From NCBI GenBank assembly GCA_016508695.1, contig VNKQ01000008.1:1798001-1862000 (forward strand): 64,000 nt of DNA, written 5' to 3'. The translations under genes were made by a program, and so were the position numbers. Below the pieces are notes generated by a model. That model was not told where the DNA came from and searched no databases. It saw only the letters and a list, made by a program, of their open reading frames with translations. This stretch comes from Hyphodiscus hymeniophilus (lineage: Eukaryota; Ascomycota; Leotiomycetes; Helotiales; Hyphodiscaceae). This document shows, piece by piece, positions 1 through 11,117 of this stretch; position 1 is the stretch's first letter; the number at the start of each line of letters is the position of its first letter.

Positions 1-1862
1 TTGTGAGTGTTCCATCGAGATGTCTAGAGTAAACAATCAGCTCAGTGCGTCCATATGATGCCATAACCAAGCCTTACAAGTCGATTTCATGGAACCACTC
101 ATTGATTAGTACTAAACAGTCTGTTAGTAGTTGTCATAAAAGTAAATTGAGACATGTAGACCCACTCGCTGATGGAACTAAAACTAAAGTAGCCCTACAA
201 GGTTTCTGCCTACTGTGGCTGTCAGGGCTGGCCTTCTTCTCCACCACCCAATCGTACGCTTTGTCGAGAGTCTTCGTTATAAGAGCCAAAGTAGACAATG
301 ACTTTCCCATCCCCATCTCATCAGCTAGAATACCACCACCAGTCTCCGAGGCCAGTATCCGATTTCTTGCCTTCGTAACCGCGTGCAGATACCTTTTAGC
401 TATTAGCGATATATTCATGGGGAGCTGGGCGCTGTCGCACATACCAGCCCTCATTCTCCCCTTCCATTGCTTTCCACAAACGAAATTCTGGAGGAATTGG
501 CCCGTTCTCGCGCTGCAGCATGAAATCCAGTGCCTCCTCTTGATGTCTAAATCTTTCAATTAGCTTTTCTTTTCTCGCAATAGAAGTGGTAAGTTTTATT
601 GATTATAAGCTCGATATCTCAAATTCAAGGCGAATAATTCTCCAGCCAGAGAAGATAGAGTGAACTTACGGTAGTAATGTCCTCTTGAGCCGACGATCTC
701 CTTGTATCTTGCTGAGATTCGCGCTTCGAGTGAGCGACAAGTACACGTTGGAGATCGACTCACTAAACTTTGCTGCATCATCTAACTTTGGGGCTTTATT
801 GGCCCTCACGTCAAACTGATTCTCATAGCTTGAGATCTGCATGTCCGCGAATGAAAGAACTTGCGGATTCTCATATGCCGATCCAGTTCGCATTTTATCT
901 GGGCGTTGCAAATAAAGTTTCTGGCTCGATAAGTAGCGCCCAACTTCCTGGCAAGATTCCCTCAAGCCATAGACGTTAATGTTGACCCGAACCACCGCAT
1001 CAGTAGCTTTGGTTACTCTCCCAATGGTTTCTCGGATAGTTGTAATATCTGCGATTGCTTCCAATTGAAGACTGGGCCTCTGAACAAGACTTCTCAGAGC
1101 TTTACTTGCATGGGTGTTAAGCACACCGAACTCCATGCCATTCGGAAAACATAGGACTACTTCGGTTGATGAGGGTGGAATGCTGAATGTGCACGAGTCC
1201 TCGGATCGAGATTCAAGGTCTTCTATCAACTTGGCGTCAATTTCTAACATGTTTCCCCGGACTCGTACGGCGGTTCGATAAATCTGGAGGTCGGAATCAG
1301 TAACACGACACAATCCATCGGAAAATCCGCATGTAGTAGTATTGTTGAAATGCAACTTACCATTCCATAGCACAAGTAAGCAGGATCCCTAGTAATGGAA
1401 TCCGGAGGGAAAGACTCAGATGGAGTTGCTTGAGAATCGTATGAGAGGTCGCCTGTCAAAGGCATGGCTTCCGTAGCCCACGATTCGATTCCTTCTTCTA
1501 CATTATGGATAGATGTACCAATCGCCCCATCCATTTCCACTCCTAGCATACCGTTGACATCTAGGAAGTCCGAGCTAAGAATGCTGCTCCATAACCCATC
1601 CCAAGATGTCTCAATCAAAGCAGGAATTTCGCTTCTTTTGGTTTAGAAGGACGCCTCCGGCATACAAGTGTGACGCAGCTTACCTCTGTGCTAGGAACTC
1701 TCTAGGTGATCCATTTCGAACCTGATGTTCTGCGTGGAGATCTTGACCAGAAGCTCCACTGGGACTATCATTCAGTATCCGCTTGAGAGAGTACATGTCG
1801 ATGGAAACGAAAGATTTGGCGTGTAAAACGCATATACTTCGTCGTGCTCTGCTCATACACAT
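1..1862 (-). CDS. SNF2-family helicase/ATPase, N-terminal part (runs off left edge)
   Basis: About 484 codons are visible, in seven exons: 1684-1862, 1361-1634, 670-1283, 445-546, 166-392, 78-111 and 1-23. The introns are short (49-123 bp) with good donors (GTAAGT, GTATGT, GTAAGC) and exon phases that add up. The N-terminal half resembles the poorly conserved leader of fungal SNF2 ATPases (CYGM motif, then a YLSSQKLYLQRP stretch and LLPHQEEALDFMLQRE). The nucleotide-binding site is GGGILADEMGMGKS, with Walker A near residues 415-422, followed by LVLVPSA (motif Ia). The helicase C-terminal lobe lies outside the window. These enzymes remodel chromatin or act in DNA repair by ATP-driven translocation. 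Which subfamily this is cannot be told. The start is ATG 1862; the in-frame ATG at 1796 is an alternative. Confidence 0.85.
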
Positions 1863-3021
1863 TCATCCAGTAGGTCAGTTGAGTCAATTCGTGGGAGATA
1901 TGCGGGACACCAGAAGCGTTGCAGGGATCGGTGCAACGCTCGCTGGTTGCCAGGTGCTCGAAAGAGGAGAGGCCGTAACGAAATTACGACGAAAAGTATT
2001 TAGAGTTGTAAAATGGGCTTCCGTTGATTCGGTGGTATATCTCTGAGCGCCTTGGTGTGGTTCACAGAAAGTCTCCAAGTCTGCCTTTCCATACGGCTTC
2101 GGGCAGCGAGGCGGCTGTGCACTCAAGGCGGACACGGATGAGCACATTCGGTAAGTACCAGAATGCCAGTCTACTCGTGGACTGAGAAATGTCGTTGTTC
2201 CCGCGAGGCTTTTGATCTTAACGCAGATTGACTGGGGCCATGTGGATATATCTTTGCGCTGCCGTCTTGGCGGTAAAAGAAGCCTTGACTTATTAATGGT
2301 TACTCGAAGTACAGGCTTAGTAACGAACTCTTAGGGCTCAACAGCCTAACAAAATAATTGTTCTAGCAATACACAGGGAATATGCGCCGTGTTATGGGTT
2401 TGAGCAGCGTTTAAGGTCCTGCAATTATAGCGTTTTCCGATTACTGTGTAACGGTCCTGGCACTGAAGTAAGAAGTGATGTCGACCCTGGAAGTTAGACT
2501 TTTGACCGTGACGTCCGGAGAGACCATTGAGCCTCGTTGTTCCAAGGTGCCTCGCTGCCAGCGCATCAAACCAAGTCCCCTTTTACGCTAAAATTGCAGT
2601 GCCAGTTGATCGCACGAACTCAAGGTTCGCTGGAATCGGTGCAGACTCCAGTCTCTTTAATCGGGCGTCAACAATGATCGACACCTGACCATGATCCAGA
2701 AGCTGCAGGTGACACTACTGCATAGGTGAGGCAACCTCTAATTTTGAGTGAACTGCCAGACTAACCGGGATGCGACTCTCCTTGTGTACGCTAAAATTGC
2801 AGTGCTTGGTTATTAGACCCCAGGAACTTGATTGATTGATTGAGTGCAATATGTAGACCACAGGAACTTCCCGTCGAAATTTGTCTAGTTTGTGTAACGA
2901 TATCTGTTTCAGGCTCCCACGCACGTAGATGGTATTCATGTCGAATTCAACATGCTCTCACTCTAGTGTCGCGATCACAGGCGAGCAACTTGATTTGACT
3001 TGACTTGACTTGAGAGAGAAG
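1863..3021. other. intergenic region between the divergent SNF2 and NACHT genes
   Basis: No credible gene was seen. The short ORFs around 1783-2147 have no recognisable content. A 19-bp exact direct repeat occurs at 2584-2602 and 2787-2805. The stretch should carry both promoters. Confidence 0.5.
2584..2805. repeat. 19-bp direct repeat pair, 203 bp apart
   Basis: TACGCTAAAATTGCAGTGC occurs exactly at 2584-2602 and again at 2787-2805, each preceded by a C/T-rich run. It could be a relic of a mobile element or a duplicated regulatory site. No terminal inverted repeat or ORF accompanies it. Confidence 0.6.
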
Positions 3022-6000
3022 ATGAGTCTCGCAAGAAACGCCTTCGATGCTGCTCTCACAGACTTTAAAAAGAGCCTCACGCCGGGAGAAGTGCAGGACT
3101 TCCAATTCGTGACGCTGAAAGATGTTCGCGATACCGCCCTTCGTATTCAGAAAGACCAGGAAAACCTGAAAATGTTGATGAATATGGCTCGACTCGAATC
3201 GTTTCTGGAAGCGATGAACCAATTCGGGAAAGTGATAGAGGTATTTGGGAATGCCAACATCTTCGTTGCATTTGTGTGGGGCCCGTTGAAATTCATTCTG
3301 CAGGTATATTTCACATACACATGCCCACGCACCCTCTCTCACTATCTCTTCCTTCGTAAATCCTACAGTTATCTCGAAACCTGCTGTTAACTATTCTTCA
3401 AGAGGACTGGCATTCGGGTAAACATATTAACATGTGATACTCTATTAGACTGCAAGCACCTGGGCTGATAGTTTTGAGTCTATACTTGACGCTTACAGTC
3501 AGATTGGGGAACACATGCCACTCCTAGAGCAGTACGTCTCTTTGTTTGGTACCAAACCTCATATGACCCGCGTCCTTGCCCTAATGTATGCCGACATCCT
3601 CAAGTTTCACAAGAAAGCGGTTCGCATGTTCAGGGGGAAGTGTAAGAATCAATATTGCTGGTCCCAGAAACATGCATTTGACAAAGAGTAGCTGAGGTCT
3701 GGCGACAATTATTTCGCTCCATCTGGAAGAACTTCGACACACAGTTCAAGGGATTACTCGAAGGCCTCAAGCTGCATAGACAGCTGATCGCCGAGCAAGC
3801 AGAGCTTTCGCATTTCGAAGATTCGCAGACCAACAGTCAAGCAATACTTGCTCATATCCAGCGTAGGTGTTGGGCAAAATCCCGATCCCATATCCCAGCA
3901 AGTCTCATCACTTTTTCCCCTGAGACAATGGAGCTCCCGAAATCCTTCTTATGAGCCACTTACTGATTTACCTGTTACCCAGAATACGAGCGAGACAGAC
4001 TAGAAAAGTGGGATCGTCTTAAGAAGCAAGAACAGAATGAAAGAGAAAGGCAATATCTTGCGACCTTAGATTGGTTCTCGGCAGCACAGAGTACTACCGC
4101 AGACCATGAAAGTTTTCGTAATATACGGGCTCCATATACAGGAAGTGAAAACTGGATATTGAAGGATGAAAAAATCCAGAATTGGAGGGAAATGGATACT
4201 CCAGTCTCATCGATTCTATGGATGAATGGAATTCCTGGAGCAGGTATGCTAACATCTCATATGATAGGCTCAATACCAAAGCACAATTTCTAATGTGAAC
4301 CGAAGGGAAAACAATCCTTGCTTCAGTTATTATAGACAGCTGCTTGCAGGATACTTCCTACATCACGGGGTATTTCTATTGTCAAGAAGGCGACCCAGAA
4401 AAGAATGATTGCATCTCAATACTCAGGGGTCTACTGGCCCAACTTTTGAATCATTCACGAGATCTCATCCCATACTGCTACGAAAAGTATCTCTCCAGCG
4501 GGGAGGTTAATTTGACCTCTCCAGCTCTGGCTGAGCGACTGCTTAAGCTCTGCTTTGAGAGGATTCCCAGGCAGTTCATCATCATCGATGGCTTAGACGA
4601 GTGCATTCCATCGCAGCGGAAGTTGGTCTTATCGTTCTTCACATCCGTAGTGGATAAATGCGATGAACGGGAACCCGGGAAGCTGCGTGTACTCTTTGTC
4701 AGTCAAAATTTCCCTGACATCGGAAAGGCTCTTCAGACCGCCGACGTTATGAAACTTACTCCGGCGGACAACAAGAATGATATCAAATCCTATGTCCGTC
4801 AATGGTCGGAGAAAATCAAGGAGAAATACTCTCTCAACAAAGAACAGATTGAGTTCATCCAAGAGTCAACTTTGATCAGATCACAGGGTAATACTTATGT
4901 CGAACGAGGAGCTGCACCGTCGCTAATGATTGATAGGGATGTTCCTCTTCGCAAAGTTGGTGATGGAAAACCTACACGCGCAGGAAACTCGGATAGATCT
5001 CTTGACGGAAATTGAGGTGTACCCTTTTCCGCAAGGATTGGGAGATGCGTAGGTTCGACTCGATTTCTTCCCCACGACGCTCGCAGCACGCCAAGCACCT
5101 GAACTTATCCTTAAGCTATTTTGCCACCTGTTTGATGTCTTGACTATGACAGTCTAGCTAATTTCATTCATAGTTACGAAAGAATACTCCGTCGTCTGGA
5201 GCGAAGCATGGCGCCTAAGCAATGGTACATTGTCCTTAAACTACTGGGCTGGATGGTTTGCGCCAAACGGCCACTTAAATGGCGAGAAATACAAGCTGCA
5301 GTCTCTATAGACCCGGATGAGCAGACAGTTGATTTCGACAGTAGACGCTTGCGAAGCAGTGTTGAGGAGTATTGTGGTTCACTGATACAGGTGTTATCTG
5401 GAGATCGTGTTGAACTTGTGCACAATACTGCAAAGATGTAAACTTCCCAAGTTCCCTGCGTTCGTCATTATCCCGTGCTTACGCCCTCACAGTTACATGA
5501 CGGAAAGTAAACATATTCAGCCTTCGGCAGTCGAATGCAACCTAGCATCTCTTTGCCTTCGGTACTTGACATTCCAGTGCTTTGACGATGAGATAGACTC
5601 TGATGATTTGGAGCTCTTCACCACGAATGGCTTTCTTTCCTTTCAAGACTATGCTTCCGCTAAATGGCTCCAGCATATTCGTGCTGTTATCCAGATGTCA
5701 ACGGCCACGTTCTTCTCTGACGGGGAGTCACAAAGAGCGCTGCAAGATCTCGAGCTAGGCTTAGAAGAGTTCTCCAGTCGATACGAGCAAGATATGACAC
5801 AAGGTCCAATCCCAAAGGAAGTCGAAGAAGCCTGCGAACCCTTCAAAGCCTACCTATTCCACACAAGCCTGGTCTGCGTTTGGAACCACATCTACGAACA
5901 CGACCTCAAAGGGCCCGAAGCCAGAAAGAAAATAAGCTTACAATGCCTCGGCAAGTCTCTCCTGCGCAACCGTGCCCTTCTCGAGTCCCTCTCTTCCTCA

Positions 6001-6450
6001 ACCTCCAGCAAAGCAATTACCATCTTCCACGGGGACAAACACTTCAAATGCCCACGCCCCACATGTTTCTACTTCCACGAAGGCTTCAAAAACGCGAGCT
6101 CGCGGGATCAGCATATCAACCGTCACGACCGACCCTTCAGCTGCGCCTTCCCCGACTGCTCTATAGCTGAGTTCGGCTTCTCATCCAACAAGGACTTGGA
6201 AAAGCACCGGAAACTGTTCCACCCGCAGACGGCAGACCAAGCGAATGCGTTCCAGGGCAAGGTGAACCCGACGGCAGCCACGCCGTGGGGGTGTGATTTG
6301 TGTGACAAGCGGTTTACGAGATCCTTTCACCAGAGGAATCATTTGAGGAGTCATGCTGGGGAGAGACCTTTCAAGTGTGGGGATTGTGGGAAGGCGTTCA
6401 CGAGGAGTAATGACTGTAAGAGGCATGAAAAACTCCATACTAGGCGATGA
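3022..6450 (+). CDS. NACHT-type STAND (NLR-like) protein with C-terminal C2H2 zinc fingers
   Basis: The model has eight exons: 3022-3303, 3449-3641, 3692-3862, 3983-4243, 4306-4887, 4937-5048, 5174-5437 and 5493-6450, giving 940 residues in one consistent frame. Residues about 1-200 resemble the helical leader found before fungal NACHT domains (DUF7708-like, with ASTWADSFESILDAYSQIGE). The NACHT P-loop GIPGAGKT (about 298-305) is split by an intron. Walker B is FIIIDGLDEC (about 393-402), and a winged-helix-like segment follows (KLLGWMVCAKRPLKWREIQ). The last about 135 residues hold four C2H2 fingers, the final two being classical (CDLCDKRFTRSFHQRNHLRSH and CGDCGKAFTRSNDCKRHEKLH type). Fungal NACHT proteins are signalling NTPases implicated in non-self recognition. 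WD, ankyrin or TPR repeats are the usual C-terminus; here zinc fingers replace them, so nucleic-acid binding is inferred. Confidence 0.9.
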
Positions 6451-7067
6451 TCAAGATAAACTCGAAAGAAGAAGAGCGTAGTCAAGCTTTGGAACTTGCA
6501 GTGATGATGTTGTTGAGCCATGCGATTATACAAAGAGACTGAATGCAAAGCCTATACCTTGCTCGTACGAAGATTCTAAATCGGCGCAAAGTTGAACTTT
6601 GATCTGTGATCTAATAAATTAGAGAAGATCTTGTAGGAGTACGGTACGCACTGTAAGCGTTTTTTTTTAATTCCATATTCAATATTGTAAGCGTAGCACG
6701 AACTGTCTCCGAGTCACGTGCGTGGCTGTTGCAGCCCACGGTGCGCTAATAGAAGTGCCGGCAGTTAGCCCAACCACAACCACATTTTCTTTGCAAAGGG
6801 CCGGTCCATTATTGAATAATTTTTTCTTTGCAAAGGGCCAGTCCATTATTGAATAATCTTTTCATAAATAATCTGCTTGAATGTGACTCATTGGAGGACA
6901 TTTGACCACGATTTGATCATTGAATAATCCCAACATCGACCCATAAACTCTCTGCAAGACACGATCCTCGTTATCAAAGCTCAGCCAACATACCGCCAAA
7001 CGCCCAACACCTCATCAACATTCTACCAAGTCTGTCTTCCCACGATCATATTCATCAAACGTTCAGC
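6451..7067. other. intergenic / promoter region with a tandem repeat
   Basis: There is no gene. The stretch includes a T-rich run at 6661-6669, the 37-bp tandem repeat at 6785-6858, and a CA/TC-rich leader just before the ATG at 7068. Confidence 0.6.
6785..6858. repeat. 37-bp perfect-period tandem duplication in a promoter
   Basis: Two adjacent copies (6785-6821 and 6822-6858) share TTTGCAAAGGGCC and TCCATTATTGAATAAT and differ by about one base (GGCCGG versus GGCCAG). A third partial copy of the end (CATTGAATAATCC) lies near 6918. The array sits about 210-280 bp upstream of the gene at 7068. Confidence 0.8.
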
Positions 7068-7616
7068 ATGGCATCTACCTCTTCGGCTCCGACCCCTGAT
7101 ATTGCGTCGATCACAGCTGCAATGGAAACCCACAAGATCACACCTCCAACCGCCGTCCGGGACTTAAAAAGCCAACCATGTCTATGGTACAAAGTTCATG
7201 TCTTTGTGTATGATCTACGGAATTTTCGGGAAATTTCAGATGCTCAAGCACGGCTCGACAGAATCGTAGATGCCTCTTACATCGGCCTTCCATATTTCCA
7301 GCCTAATGAGGTCCAACTTCTTAAATCTTCGATTGTCGAAGGTGATAAGACACTGGAGAATATCATCGAAGGAACCCTCAATGAGCGTTTGGAGAGAAGA
7401 ATCAAAAAAAGAGTCGAAAGTAGAGACTTCCGTGTCTGCGCAGCACACGATCTTGCGCCTATCTTCGAAAAAGCATTCGATATTAAACCCAAAGTCCTGT
7501 CAACGAACGAAGAGTTCCTTGCTATCCTTAGAAGATCGGGACTAAATCTGAAAAACGGGGATAATTGGAAGGGCTTACCCACAAAGTCTTTCCAAAAGAA
7601 GAATAAGAGGCATTGA
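7068..7616 (+). CDS. Small protein of unknown family (CAAHDLAP domain), paralogue of next gene
   Basis: Intronless, 182 residues. No family was recognised. The domain at about residues 50-155 (DLRNF...ARLD...YF.P.EV...CAAHDLAPIFEKAF) aligns by eye with the C-terminal part of the protein at 7970-9217, which has DLRCF...SRLN...YFSPSTV...CAAHDLAPLFEIAF. The two are therefore neighbouring paralogues with different N-termini. There is no signal peptide or membrane segment. The C-terminus is basic (KKNKRH). The NACHT gene lies 617 bp upstream, the second family member 353 bp downstream. Function is unknown. Confidence 0.75.
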   Translation: MASTSSAPTPDIASITAAMETHKITPPTAVRDLKSQPCLWYKVHVFVYDLRNFREISDAQARLDRIVDASYIGLPYFQPNEVQLLKSSIVEGDKTLENIIEGTLNERLERRIKKRVESRDFRVCAAHDLAPIFEKAFDIKPKVLSTNEEFLAILRRSGLNLKNGDNWKGLPTKSFQKKNKRH

Positions 7617-7969
7617 AAACTTTACTTTCCTTGATTCGCGGGGGGCTATGGAAGGCGCGAGTTCAGAGGTAAGTCTCTTCGAGCTTTCGCTGGATTAACA
7701 AAACTTTCTGACACTGGATCGAGTAGCTAGCATTCTCAATTTCGACGTTCAAAATTATCTCAGAGAAAATTCGGGAAGCTCCACGACGCGGGTAATAATC
7801 CTCAATCCTGCACTGAAAAATTGATCATGGGCTAAAAGTGAACTTTTGAATACAGAAACCTTTCCCCTCCCCGTGCACTTAAAATCACCTCCACTCCTTC
7901 TCTCACACTTTCGACAAACTACCACATGCGCATACAGCAAATCAACCCAACATCTCACCAACATTCACC
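7617..7969. other. intergenic spacer between the paralogues
   Basis: 353 bp with no gene. The last about 100 bp are C/T- and CA-rich, as fungal leaders are, and run into ACCATGG at the next start. Confidence 0.6.
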
Positions 7970-9217
7970 ATGGACAACGAACAGATCTGGTTCTTCATCT
8001 GGGAGAGCATGAAGCCGAAATCCTCTCTGGCACCTTACAAGCAGGGATACCTACCCTTGTCCGAAGTGAAAAATGGTATGACTCTGACAAAAACTCTCCA
8101 AATCGTCGGTGTCGATTCACCCGTCGATAATCACACGTTCTGGATCCACTCCAATTCGATGAAGGCTGCGGTTCAGCTTCTTAACGACAATAGCATCCAG
8201 ATGACCTGGAAGCTATACTGCGAAAGTGACAGCGTTGTGACAATTCACATCAGGCCTGCAGCAGATCCTTCTCCAAACACCTCTAAAGCGCCAAGTCACA
8301 GTGCTTCCCTTGCAGAACGCCGAAAGGTTTCCGGTCGACGAACAGTCTCTGATATATTCGCCCGCAGCCCTCTGGAACATGTCACTTCTGGTCTGGATGC
8401 AGCAAGCCTCGAGCCAATTAAGAATCTGAAGGAGGGTGACAAGGTGACGATCAGCACCGAGGAGGGAAAGGTAGAAACCTTCTCGAAGGAATACTTGCTT
8501 GGTAAGGCCAAGACCTCAGTTCATATCTCATAAAGATTGCTAACCCTTTTTGGAGGCTGGATCACCGCTCAAGTCACTGCTGGCAAAGACGTCGCGAACA
8601 TTGTTGTGACTGCCTTCTCCCAAAATATGCGCCCCAAAGAGATTACCCTCACCGATGCGGTATGGCAGACATCTTTGTTGCGAGGACCTTGGAAGGAAGA
8701 GTTTCAGAAGCTTTGGGAGCTTAGCAAAATTGCCATCTACCAACGAAACGAAGCACTTGACCAGCTGCATCAGATTCCTGGTTTCACAGAAATGGCGAAG
8801 CAATTCATCAGAGATCTTCGCTGCTTTGGGAGGGATTTGAAAGCGCAATCACGTCTCAATGACATGAAGCATGAGTACTTCCTCGGCGGAAAGTACTTTT
8901 CACCAAGCACCGTGGCGAAGATTTTGCAAATCCCCGTCGGAAATTCAAGCGTCAAGGAAGAACTTGAGAAGCTTTCAAGAAGAAAGGTTGAACGCGAGCA
9001 GCAAAACGAAATTTGTGCTGCCCATGATCTTGCCCCTCTCTTCGAGATTGCATTTGGATTAGAATGGACCACGCTAAAGAACGAGGACGCTCTCAAGGAT
9101 AAGGCAAATCAGAAAGGTGCAGAAAGGCAAGGATTTGGAGGTACGGTGGTGGGCCGGGGATTGAAGAAAGCTCGCAGCAGTATGTTTGGCAAGAAGAAAG
9201 ATGGCAGTGATAACTAG
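7970..9217 (+). CDS. Two-part protein of unknown family with C-terminal CAAHDLAP domain
   Basis: The exons are 7970-8501 and 8556-9217, joined across a 54-bp intron (donor GTAAGG, branch TTGCTAACC, acceptor GGAG). This fuses what otherwise look like two ORFs into 397 residues. The N-terminal about 95 residues form a compact, aromatic-rich segment (WFFIWESM, then SEVKNGMTLTKTL). A serine-rich basic linker follows (about 100-140), then a middle segment, and then the C-terminal domain shared with the gene at 7068 (DLRCF...CAAHDLAPLFEIAF). The tail is basic (KKARSSMFGKKK). No known domain was recognised and no signal peptide is present. Confidence 0.75.
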
Positions 9218-9510
9218 AAATAATAACTAGATACATCAGTGCTAGAAGTAAAATGAAAGAAGGGAAACTGTCTGCTATCTCCTTTTGTTACGCAGGGTGA
9301 TGGAGGGTGACGTCTTGCGTGATCCAGCCTCGGCGTCGCCCGTTCAAGTCGCTAATGTGTAGCCTCGTCCAGCCTCGCGCCAAAGGCTGTCAAAGCTTCT
9401 CTCTCATTGGCTGGCTATTCCGGAGATGCAATCAATGGAGGACAAAAATATTATATTTGCCGTCACCATCCTGTACAATATTAGCCATTGAGCAACAATA
9501 GTGTTTCAAT
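9218..9510. other. HIS5 promoter/5' region
   Basis: About 290 bp without a gene. It includes a CRE-like TGACGTC at about 9308. Confidence 0.4.
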
Positions 9511-10853
9511 ATGGCTTCAAAAAAATCTCCTTTCAATCTGCAGACCTGTGCGAGGCCTAATATCCTAGCATTGGAGCCATACCGTTGCGCACGAGAGTAA
9601 GCTCTCAATCCTCCCCAACGTCATGGACTTACTGACTCACAGCTTACAGCGACTATAAAGACGACGGAACGAACATCCTTCTCGACGCAAACGAGAACGC
9701 CTATGGGCCCTCCCTGCCCACCTCCATCACATCTACAAATACTTCCACCAAAGACCTCTCAATTGATTTCCTAGGTCTAAACCGCTATCCAGACCCCCAC
9801 CAACACGAGCTCAAACAACTCCTTTGCAGCCTCCGCAATACACACGCCCACACCCCAAAGAATATCACACCCGAGAACCTCTTCGTCGGTGTTGGAAGTG
9901 ATGAAGCAATCGATGCGCTGCTGCGCTGTTTCTGCGTACCTGGGAAAGACAAGATCTTAGTTTGTCCGCCTACGTATGGCATGTACTCTGTGTCCGCACA
10001 AGTAAACGATATTCGACTTGTCAGAGTCCCGCTTTTATCCGCCCCTGGGTTCGGAATAGATGTCCGCGGCATTAAATCTGCTCTTTCAGGGAGCGAAGCT
10101 TCGAATATTAAGCTGGTATATATCTGCTCGCCAGGAAACCCCACCGGTTCGCTGATAGCGAAGGAGGATTTGAAAGAGATACTGGAGCATGAGACTTGGA
10201 ACGGAGTGGTGGTATTGGATGAGGCCTATATTGACTTCGCACCTGAAGGATCATCGTTGGCAGAATGGGTTGCAGAATGGCCTAATCTTGTCGTTATGCA
10301 GACCTTATCTAAGGCTTTTGGGTTGGCAGGAATACGGTTGGGGGCTGCATTTACGTCGCCTCGTATCGCTTCCTTGCTCAACAATCTGAAAGCGCCTTAC
10401 AATATCTCGAGCCCTACGAGCGCCATTGCTTCACAGGCCCTGCTGGAGAATGGTCTACAAGTTATGCAGGGAAACAGGGAGAAAATTATCGTGCAGCGCA
10501 AGAGATTACTAAATAAGCTGCCCAAAGTCGGAGGTATTGGAAGGTTTAGAGGAGGAGAGGCGAGTAACTTTTTGCTGGTGGAGATTTTAGACAAAGAGAG
10601 GAAGCCAGACAATGTCACGGCTTTGAAGGTGTATGAGAAACTGGCAGAGAACAGAGGAGTTGTTGTCAGATTTCGAGGGAAAGAACATGGATGTTTTGGC
10701 TGTTTAAGGATAACAGTGGGTACTGAGACTGAAGTGACAAGATTTTTGAAAGAGATCCAGGAGGTAATTAAGGAAGTCCATCACAGCGATACCCAAGTCA
10801 ATGGAGCGTTGGAAGAGGATAAGGAGAAGGAGGCTAATGGCGTGGTTGCATGA
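9511..10853 (+). CDS. HIS5: Histidinol-phosphate aminotransferase
   Basis: The exons are 9511-9596 and 9650-10853, giving 429 residues. It converts imidazole-acetol phosphate and glutamate to L-histidinol phosphate and 2-oxoglutarate in histidine biosynthesis, using PLP. Visible landmarks of the class-II aminotransferase fold are LDANENAYGPS near the N-terminus, the NRYPDPHQHELK motif, GVGSDEAID, SPGNPTG, VLDEAYIDF, TLSKAFGLAGIRLG (Schiff-base lysine) and a C-terminal RFRGKEHGCFGCLRITVG (phosphate-binding arginine). Length and motif order match fungal His5. The tail after about 400 is acidic/lysine-rich and probably disordered. A consensus TGACTCA lies inside the intron. Confidence 0.97.
9633..9639. 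promoter_or_regulatory. TGACTCA (Gcn4/CPC1-type site) in HIS5 intron 1
   Basis: The exact general-amino-acid-control element TGACTCA sits about 125 bp after the HIS5 start codon, within the 53-bp intron. The placement is unusual, but the gene is a textbook target of this control. The site overlaps likely branch-point sequence, so it may be coincidence. Confidence 0.35.
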
Positions 10854-11117
10854 ATATCGCAAATGACATACCATAATTTCCAACAGCCAAACAAACTATA
10901 TAAGTAATTTGGTTCAACCCGTACTCCATGTCGATGCTGATAGAGTACACTTCCCACGGATCCTATCCCTGCCTCATTATCTCCAAATCATTGGTTCGCC
11001 CGGAGAAACAATTCCCCATTCCGTTGCTTGCTGCCTGCGCTCAGCCTCACCCCGCAAAGAGAGAGTCAGAGCAAACGAAATCCCAGAACCTAACTTCTCC
11101 CGCTTCTCTTCGGAAAC
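10854..11117. other. intergenic spacer after HIS5
   Basis: 264 bp; nothing recognisable beyond a C/T-rich leader before 11118. Confidence 0.5.

Noticed and set aside
134..669. Apparent frame breaks and in-frame stops in the SNF2 gene, suggesting a pseudogene
   Set aside because: Each break is removed by a short intron with consensus signals (112-165, 393-444, 547-669), and the codon phases of all exons then agree. The gene looks intact.
4887..5493. Premature stops in the NACHT gene after 4887, at about 5051 and at about 5441
   Set aside because: All three are explained by introns 4888-4936, 5049-5173 and 5438-5492, with family-like sequence continuing after each.
8502..8555. Two separate genes at 7970-8533 and 8537-9217
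   Set aside because: A 54-bp intron with GTAAGG donor, TTGCTAACC branch and AG acceptor joins them in frame. The second ORF lacks its own ATG at its start.
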